NCBI RefSeq assembly: GCF_014651115.1
Contig: NZ_BMWG01000021.1
Location: forward strand, 62,001-126,000
DNA: 64,000 nt
Source: Streptomyces inusitatus
Lineage (GTDB): Bacteria; Actinomycetota; Actinomycetes; Streptomycetales; Streptomycetaceae
Direction of reading: 5' to 3'
The position numbers and the translations under genes are program-made. Below the pieces are notes generated by a model, which was not told the origin of the DNA, ran no database searches, and worked only from the letters and a program-made list of their open reading frames with translations. Positions 17,058-24,536 of the stretch are shown in pieces; position 1 is the stretch's first letter, and every line of letters starts with the position of its first letter.

Positions 17058-17105
17058 AGTACTGCGAGTGAAGTGGTTTGAACGTAGTACTACGAGTGGA
17101 GTGGT
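17058..17105 (-). promoter_or_regulatory. Two 20-bp direct repeats, probable operator
   Basis: AGTACTGCGAGTGAAGTGGT (17058-17077) and AGTACTACGAGTGGAGTGGT (17086-17105) agree at 18 of 20 bases with a 28-base period. The second fills the spacer between the -35 and -10 of the DHFR-like gene promoter; the first covers the start of its transcript. This is a classic layout for repression. The repressor is not encoded next to it. Confidence 0.7.
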
Positions 17106-17110
17106 GTCAA
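17081..17110 (-). promoter_or_regulatory. Sigma-70-type promoter of the DHFR-like gene
   Basis: On the minus strand TTGACA (17110-17105) and TACGTT (17086-17081) are separated by 18 bases and point at the DHFR-like gene, whose start is 40 bases downstream. The perfect -35 is rare in this GC-rich DNA. Confidence 0.7.
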
Positions 17111-17268
17111 TGGTTCTTCTCGCGGCTCGGGGTCGAGCGTGCTCAGCTCCTCGCCGGTCACGACCAGGTCGTCCCAGAGGACGGTGCGGTCGAATCCGCT
17201 GTCCTGGTGACGGATCGCCCGGACGGAGAGGATTCGCTGGTCGGCGAACCGGTGAAAGGGGAAGCCGG
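17090..17268 (-). pseudogene. Possible truncated gene remnant, unknown family
   Basis: About 59 codons on the minus strand read FPFHRFADQRILSVRAI..., including GFDRTVLWDDLVVTGEEL, and end at a TAG overlapping the DHFR-like promoter. The composition looks protein-like, unlike the repeat DNA it runs out of at 17269, where the right arm begins. It may be the C-terminal stump of a gene cut by insertion or rearrangement of the repeat. I do not recognise the family, and it could be a chance reading frame. Confidence 0.35.
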
Positions 17269-17528
17269 GCCGATGTCGTACGTACGGGCCGGGAGTCCGC
17301 TGACGTACACGCGAAGGGGCGCACGGGACCCAAGGCCGGGAGTCACCGACGTACACACGCAGAGGCCGTGCAAGACCCAAGGCCCGGAGATCGCCGACGT
17401 ACACGCGAAGGGGCCGCGCAGGGACCGGGGCCGGGACGTAAAGCGGCGCAGCTCGCGCGGAGCGCGGTGAGGAAAGCAGTCCCGGACCCGGGCCCGGAGC
17501 GGACCCGTACCCCGACCACCGGACCCGC
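17269..17528. repeat. Right arm of 260-bp inverted repeat
   Basis: Reverse complement of 16178-16437, same length, about 96 percent identical; differences cluster in one roughly 20-base patch around 17315-17335. It contains the same three 47-base units. Its outer half, from about 17415, matches 44290-44403 in the same orientation. The remaining bases to 17632 carry the promoter of the S16 protease gene. Confidence 0.9.
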
Positions 17529-17632
17529 GCACCACCCGACCCCGCACCGGGCCGAGGCCGTCCAGACGCGGCCGCGTCGATCATCCGTCGATGCTTTCAC
17601 GGGGCCGGTGCCGTCACCGATAGATTGGCGCT

Positions 17633-18421
17633 GTGCTCTCCCGCCTCACGCGCACCCGCGCCATCGCCCTCAGTGCCGTCCCCGTCGCCGCCCTGCTCGC
17701 CGTCGCCGCGTTCGCGCCGCTGCCGTATGTGATCGCGCAGCCCGGGGCCACCGTGAACGTCCTCGGTGAGCACCAGGGCAGCCCGGTCATCTCCATCACG
17801 GGCGCGCCCGTGCGGGAGACCGAGGGGGATCTGCGGATGACCACCATCGTCGCCACCGGGCCCGACGCTGATGTGGATCTCGGGGATGTGGCCGACGGGT
17901 GGTTCCGTACCGACCGCTCGGTGATGCCCCGGGACACCGTGTATCCGGCAGGCAAGTCGGACGAGCAGGTCGCGGAGCGGAATCTCGCGGACATGGCGGA
18001 CTCCCAGCATGAGGCGACGCTGGCCGCGCTCTCCTATCTCGGGCGGGACCCGAAGAAGGTGAAGGTCACGCTCCGTCTCGCCGATGTCGGCGGGCCCAGC
18101 GCCGGGCTGCTCTTCTCCCTCGGGATCGTCGACAAGCTCGACGGCGACGGCTCCGGCGGCGACCTCACCGGCGGCCGGGACATCGCGGGCACCGGCACCA
18201 TCGACGCCGACGGCGACGTCGGCCCCGTCGCCGGGGTGGCGCTCAAGACCCAGGCGGCCAAGAGGGACGGCGCGGAGGTCTTCCTCGTGCCCAAGAGCGA
18301 GTGCGAGGCGGCGAAGGCGGGGGAGGCCAAGGGGCTCAGGCTGGTCCCCGTCACCGATCTGAAGGGCGCGGTGGAGTCGCTGCGGGCCCTGGAGAAGGGC
18401 GGGAAGGTTCCCTCCTGCTGA
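17633..18421 (+). CDS. Membrane-anchored S16 (Lon/YlbL-type) serine protease
   Basis: A 262-residue protein with one N-terminal membrane segment (about 10-35) and a C-terminal Lon-type proteolytic domain. The nucleophile is the Ser of GPSAG (about residue 156) and the dyad Lys is in LKTQAAKRDGA. It resembles YlbL proteins but lacks an obvious PDZ domain, being about 80 residues shorter. The domain faces outside the membrane. TAGATT at 17621-17626 lies 6 bases before GTG 17633, so the mRNA is probably leaderless. Confidence 0.82.
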   Translation: MLSRLTRTRAIALSAVPVAALLAVAAFAPLPYVIAQPGATVNVLGEHQGSPVISITGAPVRETEGDLRMTTIVATGPDADVDLGDVADGWFRTDRSVMPRDTVYPAGKSDEQVAERNLADMADSQHEATLAALSYLGRDPKKVKVTLRLADVGGPSAGLLFSLGIVDKLDGDGSGGDLTGGRDIAGTGTIDADGDVGPVAGVALKTQAAKRDGAEVFLVPKSECEAAKAGEAKGLRLVPVTDLKGAVESLRALEKGGKVPSC

Positions 18422-18434
18422 GACCATCCGCTTT

Positions 18435-18908
18435 TTACGGGGGAGGCCCGGCCGCCTGCTCCACCAGCGGGATGATGCGCAGCCGTACGGGGTTCTCCAT
18501 CACGATCGCCGTCGACGCCCGCATGATCCCCTCGAACCCCACCACCCGGTCGATCACCCGCTGGAGATCGGCGTTGGAGCGGGCCACCAGCCGGCAGAGC
18601 ATGTCCCCGTGCCCGGTGGTGGTGTGCAGCTCCAGCACCTCGGGGACGGTCGCCAGATGGGCCCGCACATCCGCGCCCTGCCCCTGTTTGATCTCCAGCG
18701 TGGCGAACGCGGTCACCGGGTAGCCGAGCGCCGCCGGATCGACGTCGGGGCCGAAACCCCTGATGACGCCGTGCGCCCGCAGCCGGTCCAGCCGTGCCTG
18801 CACGGTGCCGCGCGCGACCCCCAGCCTGCGGGAGGCCTCCAGCACCCCGATCCTCGGCTCACGCGCCAGCAGCACGATCAGCCGCCCGTCCAGATGATCG
18901 ATCGCCAT
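18435..18908 (-). CDS. Lrp/AsnC family transcriptional regulator
   Basis: A 157-residue regulator: N-terminal HTH (DHLDGRLIVLLAREPRIGVLEASRRLGVARGTVQARLDRL) and a C-terminal RAM ligand domain from about 70. The start at 18908 is preferred because GGAGGG precedes it; an upstream in-frame ATG would add 13 residues. It is divergent from the 4-hydroxyphenylpyruvate dioxygenase gene with about 120 bases between, so it probably responds to an aromatic amino acid or its keto acid and controls that gene. The ligand is inferred from position. Confidence 0.85.
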   Translation of the reverse strand: MAIDHLDGRLIVLLAREPRIGVLEASRRLGVARGTVQARLDRLRAHGVIRGFGPDVDPAALGYPVTAFATLEIKQGQGADVRAHLATVPEVLELHTTTGHGDMLCRLVARSNADLQRVIDRVVGFEGIMRASTAIVMENPVRLRIIPLVEQAAGPPP

Positions 18909-19029
18909 GGAGCCCTCCGAGTGGTCATCATGTACAGAAAGCATCACCGTTCTGGGACCGCTCTAGTCATATTGCCCAGTCAAAACGCGAACTATTGCGC
19001 ACCTTGTGGATCGGGTGGAGCCTGCGACT

Positions 19030-20175
19030 ATGACTGAGACCATTGATCATCACCTGACCACCGCGCGCGAGGCAGACCCCTTCCCGGTGAAGGGAATGGA
19101 CGCGGTCGTCTTCGCCGTCGGCAATGCCAAGCAGGCGGCGCACTACTACTCCACGGCCTTCGGCATGAAGCTGGTCGCCTACTCCGGACCGGAGAACGGC
19201 AGCCGGGAGACCGCCAGTTACGTCCTGGAGAGCGGGTCCGCCCGCTTCGTCCTCACCTCGGTCGTCAAACAGGCCGGCGAGTGGGGCGCCTTCCTCGCCG
19301 AGCATGTCGCCGAACACGGCGACGGCGTGGTCGACCTGGCCATCGAGGTCCCCGACGCCCGGGCCGCGTACGCCTACGCCGTGGAGCACGGCGCACGCGG
19401 GCTCGCCGAGCCGTACGAGCTGAAGGACGAGCACGGCACGGTGGTGCTGGCCGCCATCGCCACCTACGGGAAGACCCGGCACACCCTGGTCGACCGCTCC
19501 GGCTACGACGGCCCGTACCTCCCCGGCTTCGTCGCCGCCGAGCCGATCGTCGAGCCCCCGGCGAAGAGGACCTTCCAGGCCATCGACCACTGCGTCGGCA
19601 ATGTCGAACTCGGCCGGATGAACGACTGGGTCGCCTTCTACAACAGGGTCATGGGCTTCACCAATATGAAGGAGTTCGTCGGCGACGACATCGCCACCGA
19701 GTACTCCGCCCTGATGTCCAAGGTCGTCGCCGACGGCACCCTCAAGGTCAAGTTCCCGATCAACGAACCCGCCATCGCGAAGAAGAAGTCCCAGATCGAC
19801 GAGTATCTGGAGTTCTACGGCGGCGCGGGCGTCCAGCACATCGCCCTGGCCACCAACGACATCGTCTCGACCGTGCGCGCCATGCGCGCCGCCGGCGTGC
19901 GGTTCCTGGACACCCCCGACTCGTACTACGACACCCTCGGCGACTGGGCGGGCAAGACCCGGGTGCCCGTCGAGACGCTGCGCGAGCTGAAGATCCTCGT
20001 CGACCGCGACGAGGACGGCTATCTGCTCCAGATCTTCACCAAGCCGGTGCAGGACCGGCCGACCGTCTTCTTCGAGATGATCGAGCGGCACGGCTCGATG
20101 GGCTTCGGCAAGGGCAACTTCAAGGCGCTCTTCGAGGCGATCGAGCGCGAGCAGGAGAAGCGCGGCAACCTCTGA
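19030..20175 (+). CDS. hpd: 4-hydroxyphenylpyruvate dioxygenase
   Basis: Converts 4-hydroxyphenylpyruvate to homogentisate in tyrosine catabolism, a cytoplasmic Fe(II) enzyme. The 381-residue protein keeps all three iron ligands: His187 (IDHCVGN), His270 (VQHIAL) and Glu349 (FFEMIER), the same numbers as in the S. avermitilis enzyme. It has the two vicinal-oxygen-chelate halves and the C-terminal helix FEAIEREQEKRGNL. ATG 19030 follows GGTGGAG; a GTG at 19006 is less likely. No other pathway gene follows. Homogentisate can go to fumarate/acetoacetate or to brown melanin. Confidence 0.96.
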   Translation: MTETIDHHLTTAREADPFPVKGMDAVVFAVGNAKQAAHYYSTAFGMKLVAYSGPENGSRETASYVLESGSARFVLTSVVKQAGEWGAFLAEHVAEHGDGVVDLAIEVPDARAAYAYAVEHGARGLAEPYELKDEHGTVVLAAIATYGKTRHTLVDRSGYDGPYLPGFVAAEPIVEPPAKRTFQAIDHCVGNVELGRMNDWVAFYNRVMGFTNMKEFVGDDIATEYSALMSKVVADGTLKVKFPINEPAIAKKKSQIDEYLEFYGGAGVQHIALATNDIVSTVRAMRAAGVRFLDTPDSYYDTLGDWAGKTRVPVETLRELKILVDRDEDGYLLQIFTKPVQDRPTVFFEMIERHGSMGFGKGNFKALFEAIEREQEKRGNL

Positions 20176-20271
20176 GCGGGCCGCTTTCGGGCATCGGCCG
20201 GGCGTCGGCCGGGCGGGGCCGCGACGACCCGCCCGGCCTCGCGTGCGGTGCGCTGCCTACGATCGGGACCA

Positions 20272-21000
20272 ATGTGCGCACTAGTGATGATCGCCGAGGA
20301 CGACGAGAAGCAGGCCGAACTGGTCCGCCGCTATCTCGAACGGGAGGGCCACAGCGTCACCCTCGTACGGGACGGCCGGGCCGCCGTCGAAGCGGTCCGC
20401 CGCAGACCGCCCGATCTGCTCGTCCTCGATGTGATGATGCCGAAGGTCGACGGCCTCGACGTGCTGCGCATCCTGCGGGCCGAGGAGTACGGACTCCCGG
20501 TGCTGATGCTCACCGCCCGCTCCACCGAGGACGATCTGCTGCTCGGACTCGACCTCGGGGCCGACGACTACATGACCAAGCCCTACAGCCCCCGCGAGCT
20601 GATGGCCCGCGTCCGCACCCTGCTGCGCCGCACCCGGGCGCCCGCCGAGGTGAGCGCCCCGCCCGCCGAACCCGTACTCACCGTCGGCCCCCTCGTGGTG
20701 AACCCGCACCGGCACGAGGTCACCGTCGGCGGCGCGCGGATCGACTGCACCCCAGGCGAGTTCCGCATCCTGGCGGCGATGGCGGCCGAGCCGGGCAGGG
20801 TCTTCACCCGTAAACGGCTCCTGGAGGAACTCCACGGCTTCGCCCGCTACATAGGCGACCGGACCGTGGACGTCCACATCATGAATCTGCGGAAGAAGAT
20901 CGAACCCGCGCCCCGCAGACCCGCGCTGCTGCTCACCGTCTTCGGCGTCGGCTACAAGATGGCCGCCCCGGAGCGGAAGACCGACCGTGCGCGGGCGTGA
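20272..21000 (+). CDS. OmpR-type response regulator
   Basis: A 242-residue regulator with a receiver domain (IAEDDEKQAELV at the start, phospho-acceptor Asp in LVLDVMMPKVDG, Lys in YMTKPYSP) and a winged-helix DNA-binding domain from about 140 (GGARIDCTPGEFRILAAM, RTVDVHIMNLRKKI, GVGYKM). ATG 20272 has TACGAT 8 bases upstream, suggesting a leaderless mRNA. Its end overlaps the kinase start by 14 bases, so the two are co-expressed partners. Confidence 0.9.
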   Translation: MCALVMIAEDDEKQAELVRRYLEREGHSVTLVRDGRAAVEAVRRRPPDLLVLDVMMPKVDGLDVLRILRAEEYGLPVLMLTARSTEDDLLLGLDLGADDYMTKPYSPRELMARVRTLLRRTRAPAEVSAPPAEPVLTVGPLVVNPHRHEVTVGGARIDCTPGEFRILAAMAAEPGRVFTRKRLLEELHGFARYIGDRTVDVHIMNLRKKIEPAPRRPALLLTVFGVGYKMAAPERKTDRARA

Positions 21001-22981
21001 GCGCAGGCGGGCCGCCCGGGAGGCCCGGGCCGCCGGGCAGGAGCACCGGCAGCGCAGACTGCCGCTCCGCAAGAGCCTGCTGGGCCGCCTCCTCGCCGTC
21101 TCCGCGCTGGTGGCGGCCTGCTCGGTGGCGGCCACCGCCTGGCTCGCCGTCCAGACCACCTCCGGCGCCATCAAGCGCGAGCAGGGCCAGAACCTCACCG
21201 ACAGCGCCCGTGTCTACGACGCCCTGCGCGGCCACGCGGCGACCAACGCCCAGTGGGACGGCGTCGAGAGCACCGTACGAGAGCTGGCCCGCACCTACGA
21301 CCGCCGGATCGCGCTGACCACCCGGGACCGGCGGATCATCGCCGACTCCGCCGCCGGGGGCGAGAGCGCGCCGCCCGCCCTGCCCGCCCAGCCGTCCGCC
21401 GTGGTCGACCCGCTCAGCTCCGACAGCGCGCTGGTCGCCGACCCCCAGCAGCCGGGCGGCCGGGCCGCGGACCGGATCGACCCGCGCGCCGTCGGCCCCT
21501 TCCGGCTGCCCCAGCGGGAACGCGAGCAGCTTCGGAAGGTCGCGGAGCGCGCCACCCAGTGCCTGCGCAGATTCGGGCTCTCCTCGGACATCGTCGACAC
21601 CCCCAGCGGCCGCCCCCGGATCCAGATCGTCGGCCACACCGGCGACCGGGTCCCCGGCGACACCCACTGCGGCAAGGACGAACTCGCCGCCCCCACCAAG
21701 ACCGAGGCCCGCGCGCTCACCGAGCTCAACAGGCTCTCCGACGCCTGCCTCCAGCGGAAGGGACGGCCCGGCGTACGGCTCCGTCTCGACCTGTCCTGGA
21801 AGGAGGGGCCCGCGGTGGACGAGCGCTACGCCGGGGTCGACCTCGGCGCGCCTGCCGTGTGGCAGAGCCCCGGCCCCGTCAAACCCCGCGCCGCCGAGCC
21901 GGTGCCCCCCGCCGACAGCGCCGCGGACCGCGACATCGCCGGCTGCGTCGGCACCGCCCGCACCGAACAGCTCGGCTCCCACGTCTCCTCGCCCGCGCTG
22001 CTCTTCATCGGCGACTCCGACCAGGCGACCGTCCCCGGCTTCGACCTCTCCCCGACGAACACCGCCCGGATCGTCGGCGTCGCCGCCCTCGTCCTCGCGC
22101 TGACCGTCGGCGCGACCCTCCTCGCCGCCACCCGGCTGGTGAAACCGCTGCGCGCGCTCACCGGGGCCGCCCAGCGGATGAAGGACGGCGAGAGCGCCGA
22201 GCCGGTCCCCGTCACCGCCGACAACGAGGTCGGACGACTGGCCGCCGCCTTCAACGACATGGCCGAGCACCGCGCCCGGCTGGAGGCCCAGCGCCGCGCC
22301 ATGGTCAGCGATGTCGCCCACGAGCTGCGCACCCCCCTCAGCAACATCCGGGGCTGGCTGGAGGGCGCGCAGGACGGCGTCGCCGAACCTGACGAGGCCT
22401 TCGTCTCCTCGCTCCTGGAGGAGGCCGTACAGCTCCAGCACATCATCGACGACCTCCAGGACCTCGCGGAGGCCGACGCGGGAGCCCTGCGGCTGCACCC
22501 CGAACCGCTCCGCGCCGCCGAACTCCTCGCCCAGGTCGCCGCCGCCCACCAGGGCCGCGCCGACACCGCGGGCGTCACCCTCCGGGTCGCCCCGCCCGGC
22601 CCCGCCCCCGTGCCCCTCCTGCACGCGGACCCGGTCCGGCTGCGCCAGGCCGTGGGCAATCTCGTCTCCAACGCGGTACGCCACACCCCGCCCGGCGGAT
22701 CGGTCACCCTGCGGGCGTACGAGGACGGGAAGCGGCTGCTCGCGCTGGAGGTCGCCGACACCGGGCAGGGCATCGCCGCCGCCGACCTCCCGCATGTCTT
22801 CGACCGGTTCTGGCGCGCGGAGAAGTCCCGCAACCGGCGCACCGGAGGCAGCGGGCTCGGCCTCGCCATCGTCCGCAAGCTGATGGAGGCGCACGGCGGC
22901 TCGGTGGGTGTGACGAGCCGGGAGGGCGAGGGGACGGTCTTCACCCTCCGGCTGCCGCTGGAGCCCGTCCGGCAGCCCTGA
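20987..22981 (+). CDS. Sensor histidine kinase
   Basis: A 664-residue two-segment membrane kinase. Order: basic N-terminus, membrane helix (about 30-50), a large extracellular sensor of some 290 residues with paired Cys residues, a second helix (about 360-385), HAMP, dimerisation domain with SDVAHELRTPLSNIRG (phosphorylated His), and an ATPase domain with N box NLVSNAVRHTPP, DTGQGIAAADL and GSGLGLAIVRKL. The sensor domain is not one I recognise. Its partner is the overlapping response regulator. The secreted repeat protein and sortase downstream are candidates for control. Confidence 0.9.
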   Translation: MRGRERRRAAREARAAGQEHRQRRLPLRKSLLGRLLAVSALVAACSVAATAWLAVQTTSGAIKREQGQNLTDSARVYDALRGHAATNAQWDGVESTVRELARTYDRRIALTTRDRRIIADSAAGGESAPPALPAQPSAVVDPLSSDSALVADPQQPGGRAADRIDPRAVGPFRLPQREREQLRKVAERATQCLRRFGLSSDIVDTPSGRPRIQIVGHTGDRVPGDTHCGKDELAAPTKTEARALTELNRLSDACLQRKGRPGVRLRLDLSWKEGPAVDERYAGVDLGAPAVWQSPGPVKPRAAEPVPPADSAADRDIAGCVGTARTEQLGSHVSSPALLFIGDSDQATVPGFDLSPTNTARIVGVAALVLALTVGATLLAATRLVKPLRALTGAAQRMKDGESAEPVPVTADNEVGRLAAAFNDMAEHRARLEAQRRAMVSDVAHELRTPLSNIRGWLEGAQDGVAEPDEAFVSSLLEEAVQLQHIIDDLQDLAEADAGALRLHPEPLRAAELLAQVAAAHQGRADTAGVTLRVAPPGPAPVPLLHADPVRLRQAVGNLVSNAVRHTPPGGSVTLRAYEDGKRLLALEVADTGQGIAAADLPHVFDRFWRAEKSRNRRTGGSGLGLAIVRKLMEAHGGSVGVTSREGEGTVFTLRLPLEPVRQP

Positions 22982-23112
22982 TACCCCCACCACAGCGCTC
23001 TGACAGGTTCTTCATATCTTCACGCCAGCCTGGCGGTCATGCCGGGTCGTGATCGCGACGCGGCCTCGGCAGCACCCCACAGCCCGAGCTGTAAGCCGGA
23101 ATGGAGCCACTT

Positions 23113-23724
23113 GTGAAGACCTACCGTCTCTCCCCGCGCGCCCTGGTCGTCGCCGTCGCGGCGGCCGGCGCGATGATCGTCCCGGCGGGGGCGGCGTTCG
23201 CCGACTCGACGCCGACGGCCACCCCCTCCGCGGGCGCCGGGGACACCCGGGAGAAGAAGGCCGCGGCGGCCGCCGAGGAGAGGTGGGCGAACGCCTCCGC
23301 CGCCGACAAGGAGGCCCTGCGGAAGAAGGGCGCCACCGCCGGCACCGTCTGGGCCCCCGAGGTCCGCACCCCGCGCGGCGGTGTCGCCGCGGGCGAGCAG
23401 CCCAAGGTCAACCTGGGCGACGCCAAGCCCGTCAAGCCCACCGACCGCCGGGCCCCCGCCGTCACCCCGCGCGGCGGTGTCGCCGCGGGCGAGCAGCCCA
23501 GGGTGAGCCCGGGCGACGCCAAGTCCACCGCCCGCCCCTCCGCCAAGCCCGCCGACCGCCGGGCTCCCGCCGTCGTCGCCCCGCGCGGCGGCGTCGCCGC
23601 CGGTGAGCGCCCCGCCGAGAGCGGCGGCACGACCGGCCTGTTCACCGGCTCGGCCGTCGCCTTCGCGCTCGTCGCCGGTGCCGGAGTCCTCGTGGTCCGC
23701 CGCCGCGCCTCCGACACCCCCTGA
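23113..23724 (+). CDS. Secreted membrane-anchored protein with three internal repeats
   Basis: About 203 residues: a signal peptide (LSPRALVVAVAAAGAMIVPAG, cleavage near AFA-DS), a charged Ala/Lys segment, three copies of a roughly 35-residue repeat with core PRGGVAAGE(Q/R)P ending in DRRAPA, and a C-terminal helix (TGLFTGSAVAFALVAGAGVL) followed by VRRRAS. The end resembles a cell-wall sorting tail, but no LPxTG or LAxTG motif is present. GTG 23113 has GGAG 6 bases upstream; ATG 23101 is the alternative. A sortase follows. Function unknown. Confidence 0.72.
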   Translation: MKTYRLSPRALVVAVAAAGAMIVPAGAAFADSTPTATPSAGAGDTREKKAAAAAEERWANASAADKEALRKKGATAGTVWAPEVRTPRGGVAAGEQPKVNLGDAKPVKPTDRRAPAVTPRGGVAAGEQPRVSPGDAKSTARPSAKPADRRAPAVVAPRGGVAAGERPAESGGTTGLFTGSAVAFALVAGAGVLVVRRRASDTP

Positions 23725-23730
23725 CCCCCC

Positions 23731-23752
23731 TTCCGCGGCAGGCCCCGCGGAA
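23731..23752 (+). terminator. Hairpin after repeat protein
   Basis: Perfect 8-bp arms TTCCGCGG and CCGCGGAA around a 6-base loop, 6 bases after the stop. It leads straight into the C-rich tract. Confidence 0.55.
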
Positions 23753-23851
23753 CCCCCCCCCCGGGCGCGGCCCCCCGCCCCCCCCCCCCCCCCCCGCCCC
23801 CCCCCCCCGGCGGGCCCCCGGGGCACCCCCCCGCGGGCCCCCCCGCCCGTC
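23753..23851. repeat. Extreme poly-C tract
   Basis: About 100 bases almost entirely C with scattered G. It includes runs of 18 C (23778-23795) and 12 C (23797-23808). Runs this long are exceptional even for Streptomyces. It lies between the repeat protein and the sortase, outside the chosen sortase start. It may be a real simple-sequence tract, able to vary in length, or an assembly artefact. Confidence 0.85.
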
Positions 23852-23884
23852 GTCGCCCGTCGCCGCCCGGACCTGGAGCCCCTG

Positions 23885-24535
23885 ATGCCCCCGACGAAAC
23901 CCCGCACCCTCCCGCCCCTGCTGCTCGCCGCACTCGCCCTCGCCGCCCTCACCGGCTGCGCCCAGGACGCCGACGAGACCCTGGACCGCGCCCCGGTCAC
24001 GGCCGCCGCCCCGACCGCCCCCGCGAACCCGCCGGAGCCGTCCCAGCCGTCCGAGGCGTCAGAGGCGTCCGAACCGAAGAAGGCCGACCGGGCCGCGGCC
24101 CCCGTCGAGGTGGCCATCCCCTCCATCGGCGTGAAGAGTTCGCTGATGACCCTCGGCCTCAACAAGGACGGCACGGTCGAGGTCCCGCCGCCCGAGAAGG
24201 GCATGACGGCCGGCTGGTACACCGGCGCGCCCGTCCCCGGCGAACCCGGCGCGTCCGTGATCATCGGTCACAACGACACCAAGTTCGGCAAAGCCGTCTT
24301 CCACGATCTGAAGAAGATCGACAAGGGCGCGGAGATCGCCGTCCGCAACGACGCCGGAACCACCGCGCGCTTCAAGGTCACCCACACCGAGACCGTCCGC
24401 AAGAAGGCCTTCCCGACCCAGCGGGTGTACGGCCCGGTCAACGGCCGCGAGCTGCGCCTCATCACCTGCGACGGAGGCTTCGACGCCGACGGCCACCCGG
24501 TGGACAACCTGATCGTCTACGCCACCCGCACCTGA
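23885..24535 (+). CDS. Class F-type sortase, lipoprotein-like
   Basis: A 216-residue sortase-fold transpeptidase. The N-terminus has a signal ending LAALTGC, suggesting a lipidated Cys19, then a Pro/Ser/Glu linker to about residue 75. The catalytic triad of the sortase fold is present: His in IIGHNDTK, Cys in RLITCDGGFD and Arg in the last residues (VYATRT). Class F enzymes in actinomycetes have largely unknown substrates. ATG 23885 follows GGAG; an in-frame extension back to 23603 crosses the poly-C tract and is rejected. Its neighbour, the repeat protein, is the obvious candidate partner. Confidence 0.82.
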   Translation: MPPTKPRTLPPLLLAALALAALTGCAQDADETLDRAPVTAAAPTAPANPPEPSQPSEASEASEPKKADRAAAPVEVAIPSIGVKSSLMTLGLNKDGTVEVPPPEKGMTAGWYTGAPVPGEPGASVIIGHNDTKFGKAVFHDLKKIDKGAEIAVRNDAGTTARFKVTHTETVRKKAFPTQRVYGPVNGRELRLITCDGGFDADGHPVDNLIVYATRT

Positions 24536-24536
24536 C

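Noticed and set aside
23753..23851. G-quadruplex regulatory element on the minus strand
   Set aside because: Any poly-C tract predicts quadruplexes; without conservation or certainty of the sequence itself this adds nothing beyond the tract.
23603..23884. N-terminal extension of the sortase back to 23603
   Set aside because: It would translate the poly-C tract into Pro runs and place the lipoprotein signal internally; ATG 23885 has a ribosome site and a normal signal.
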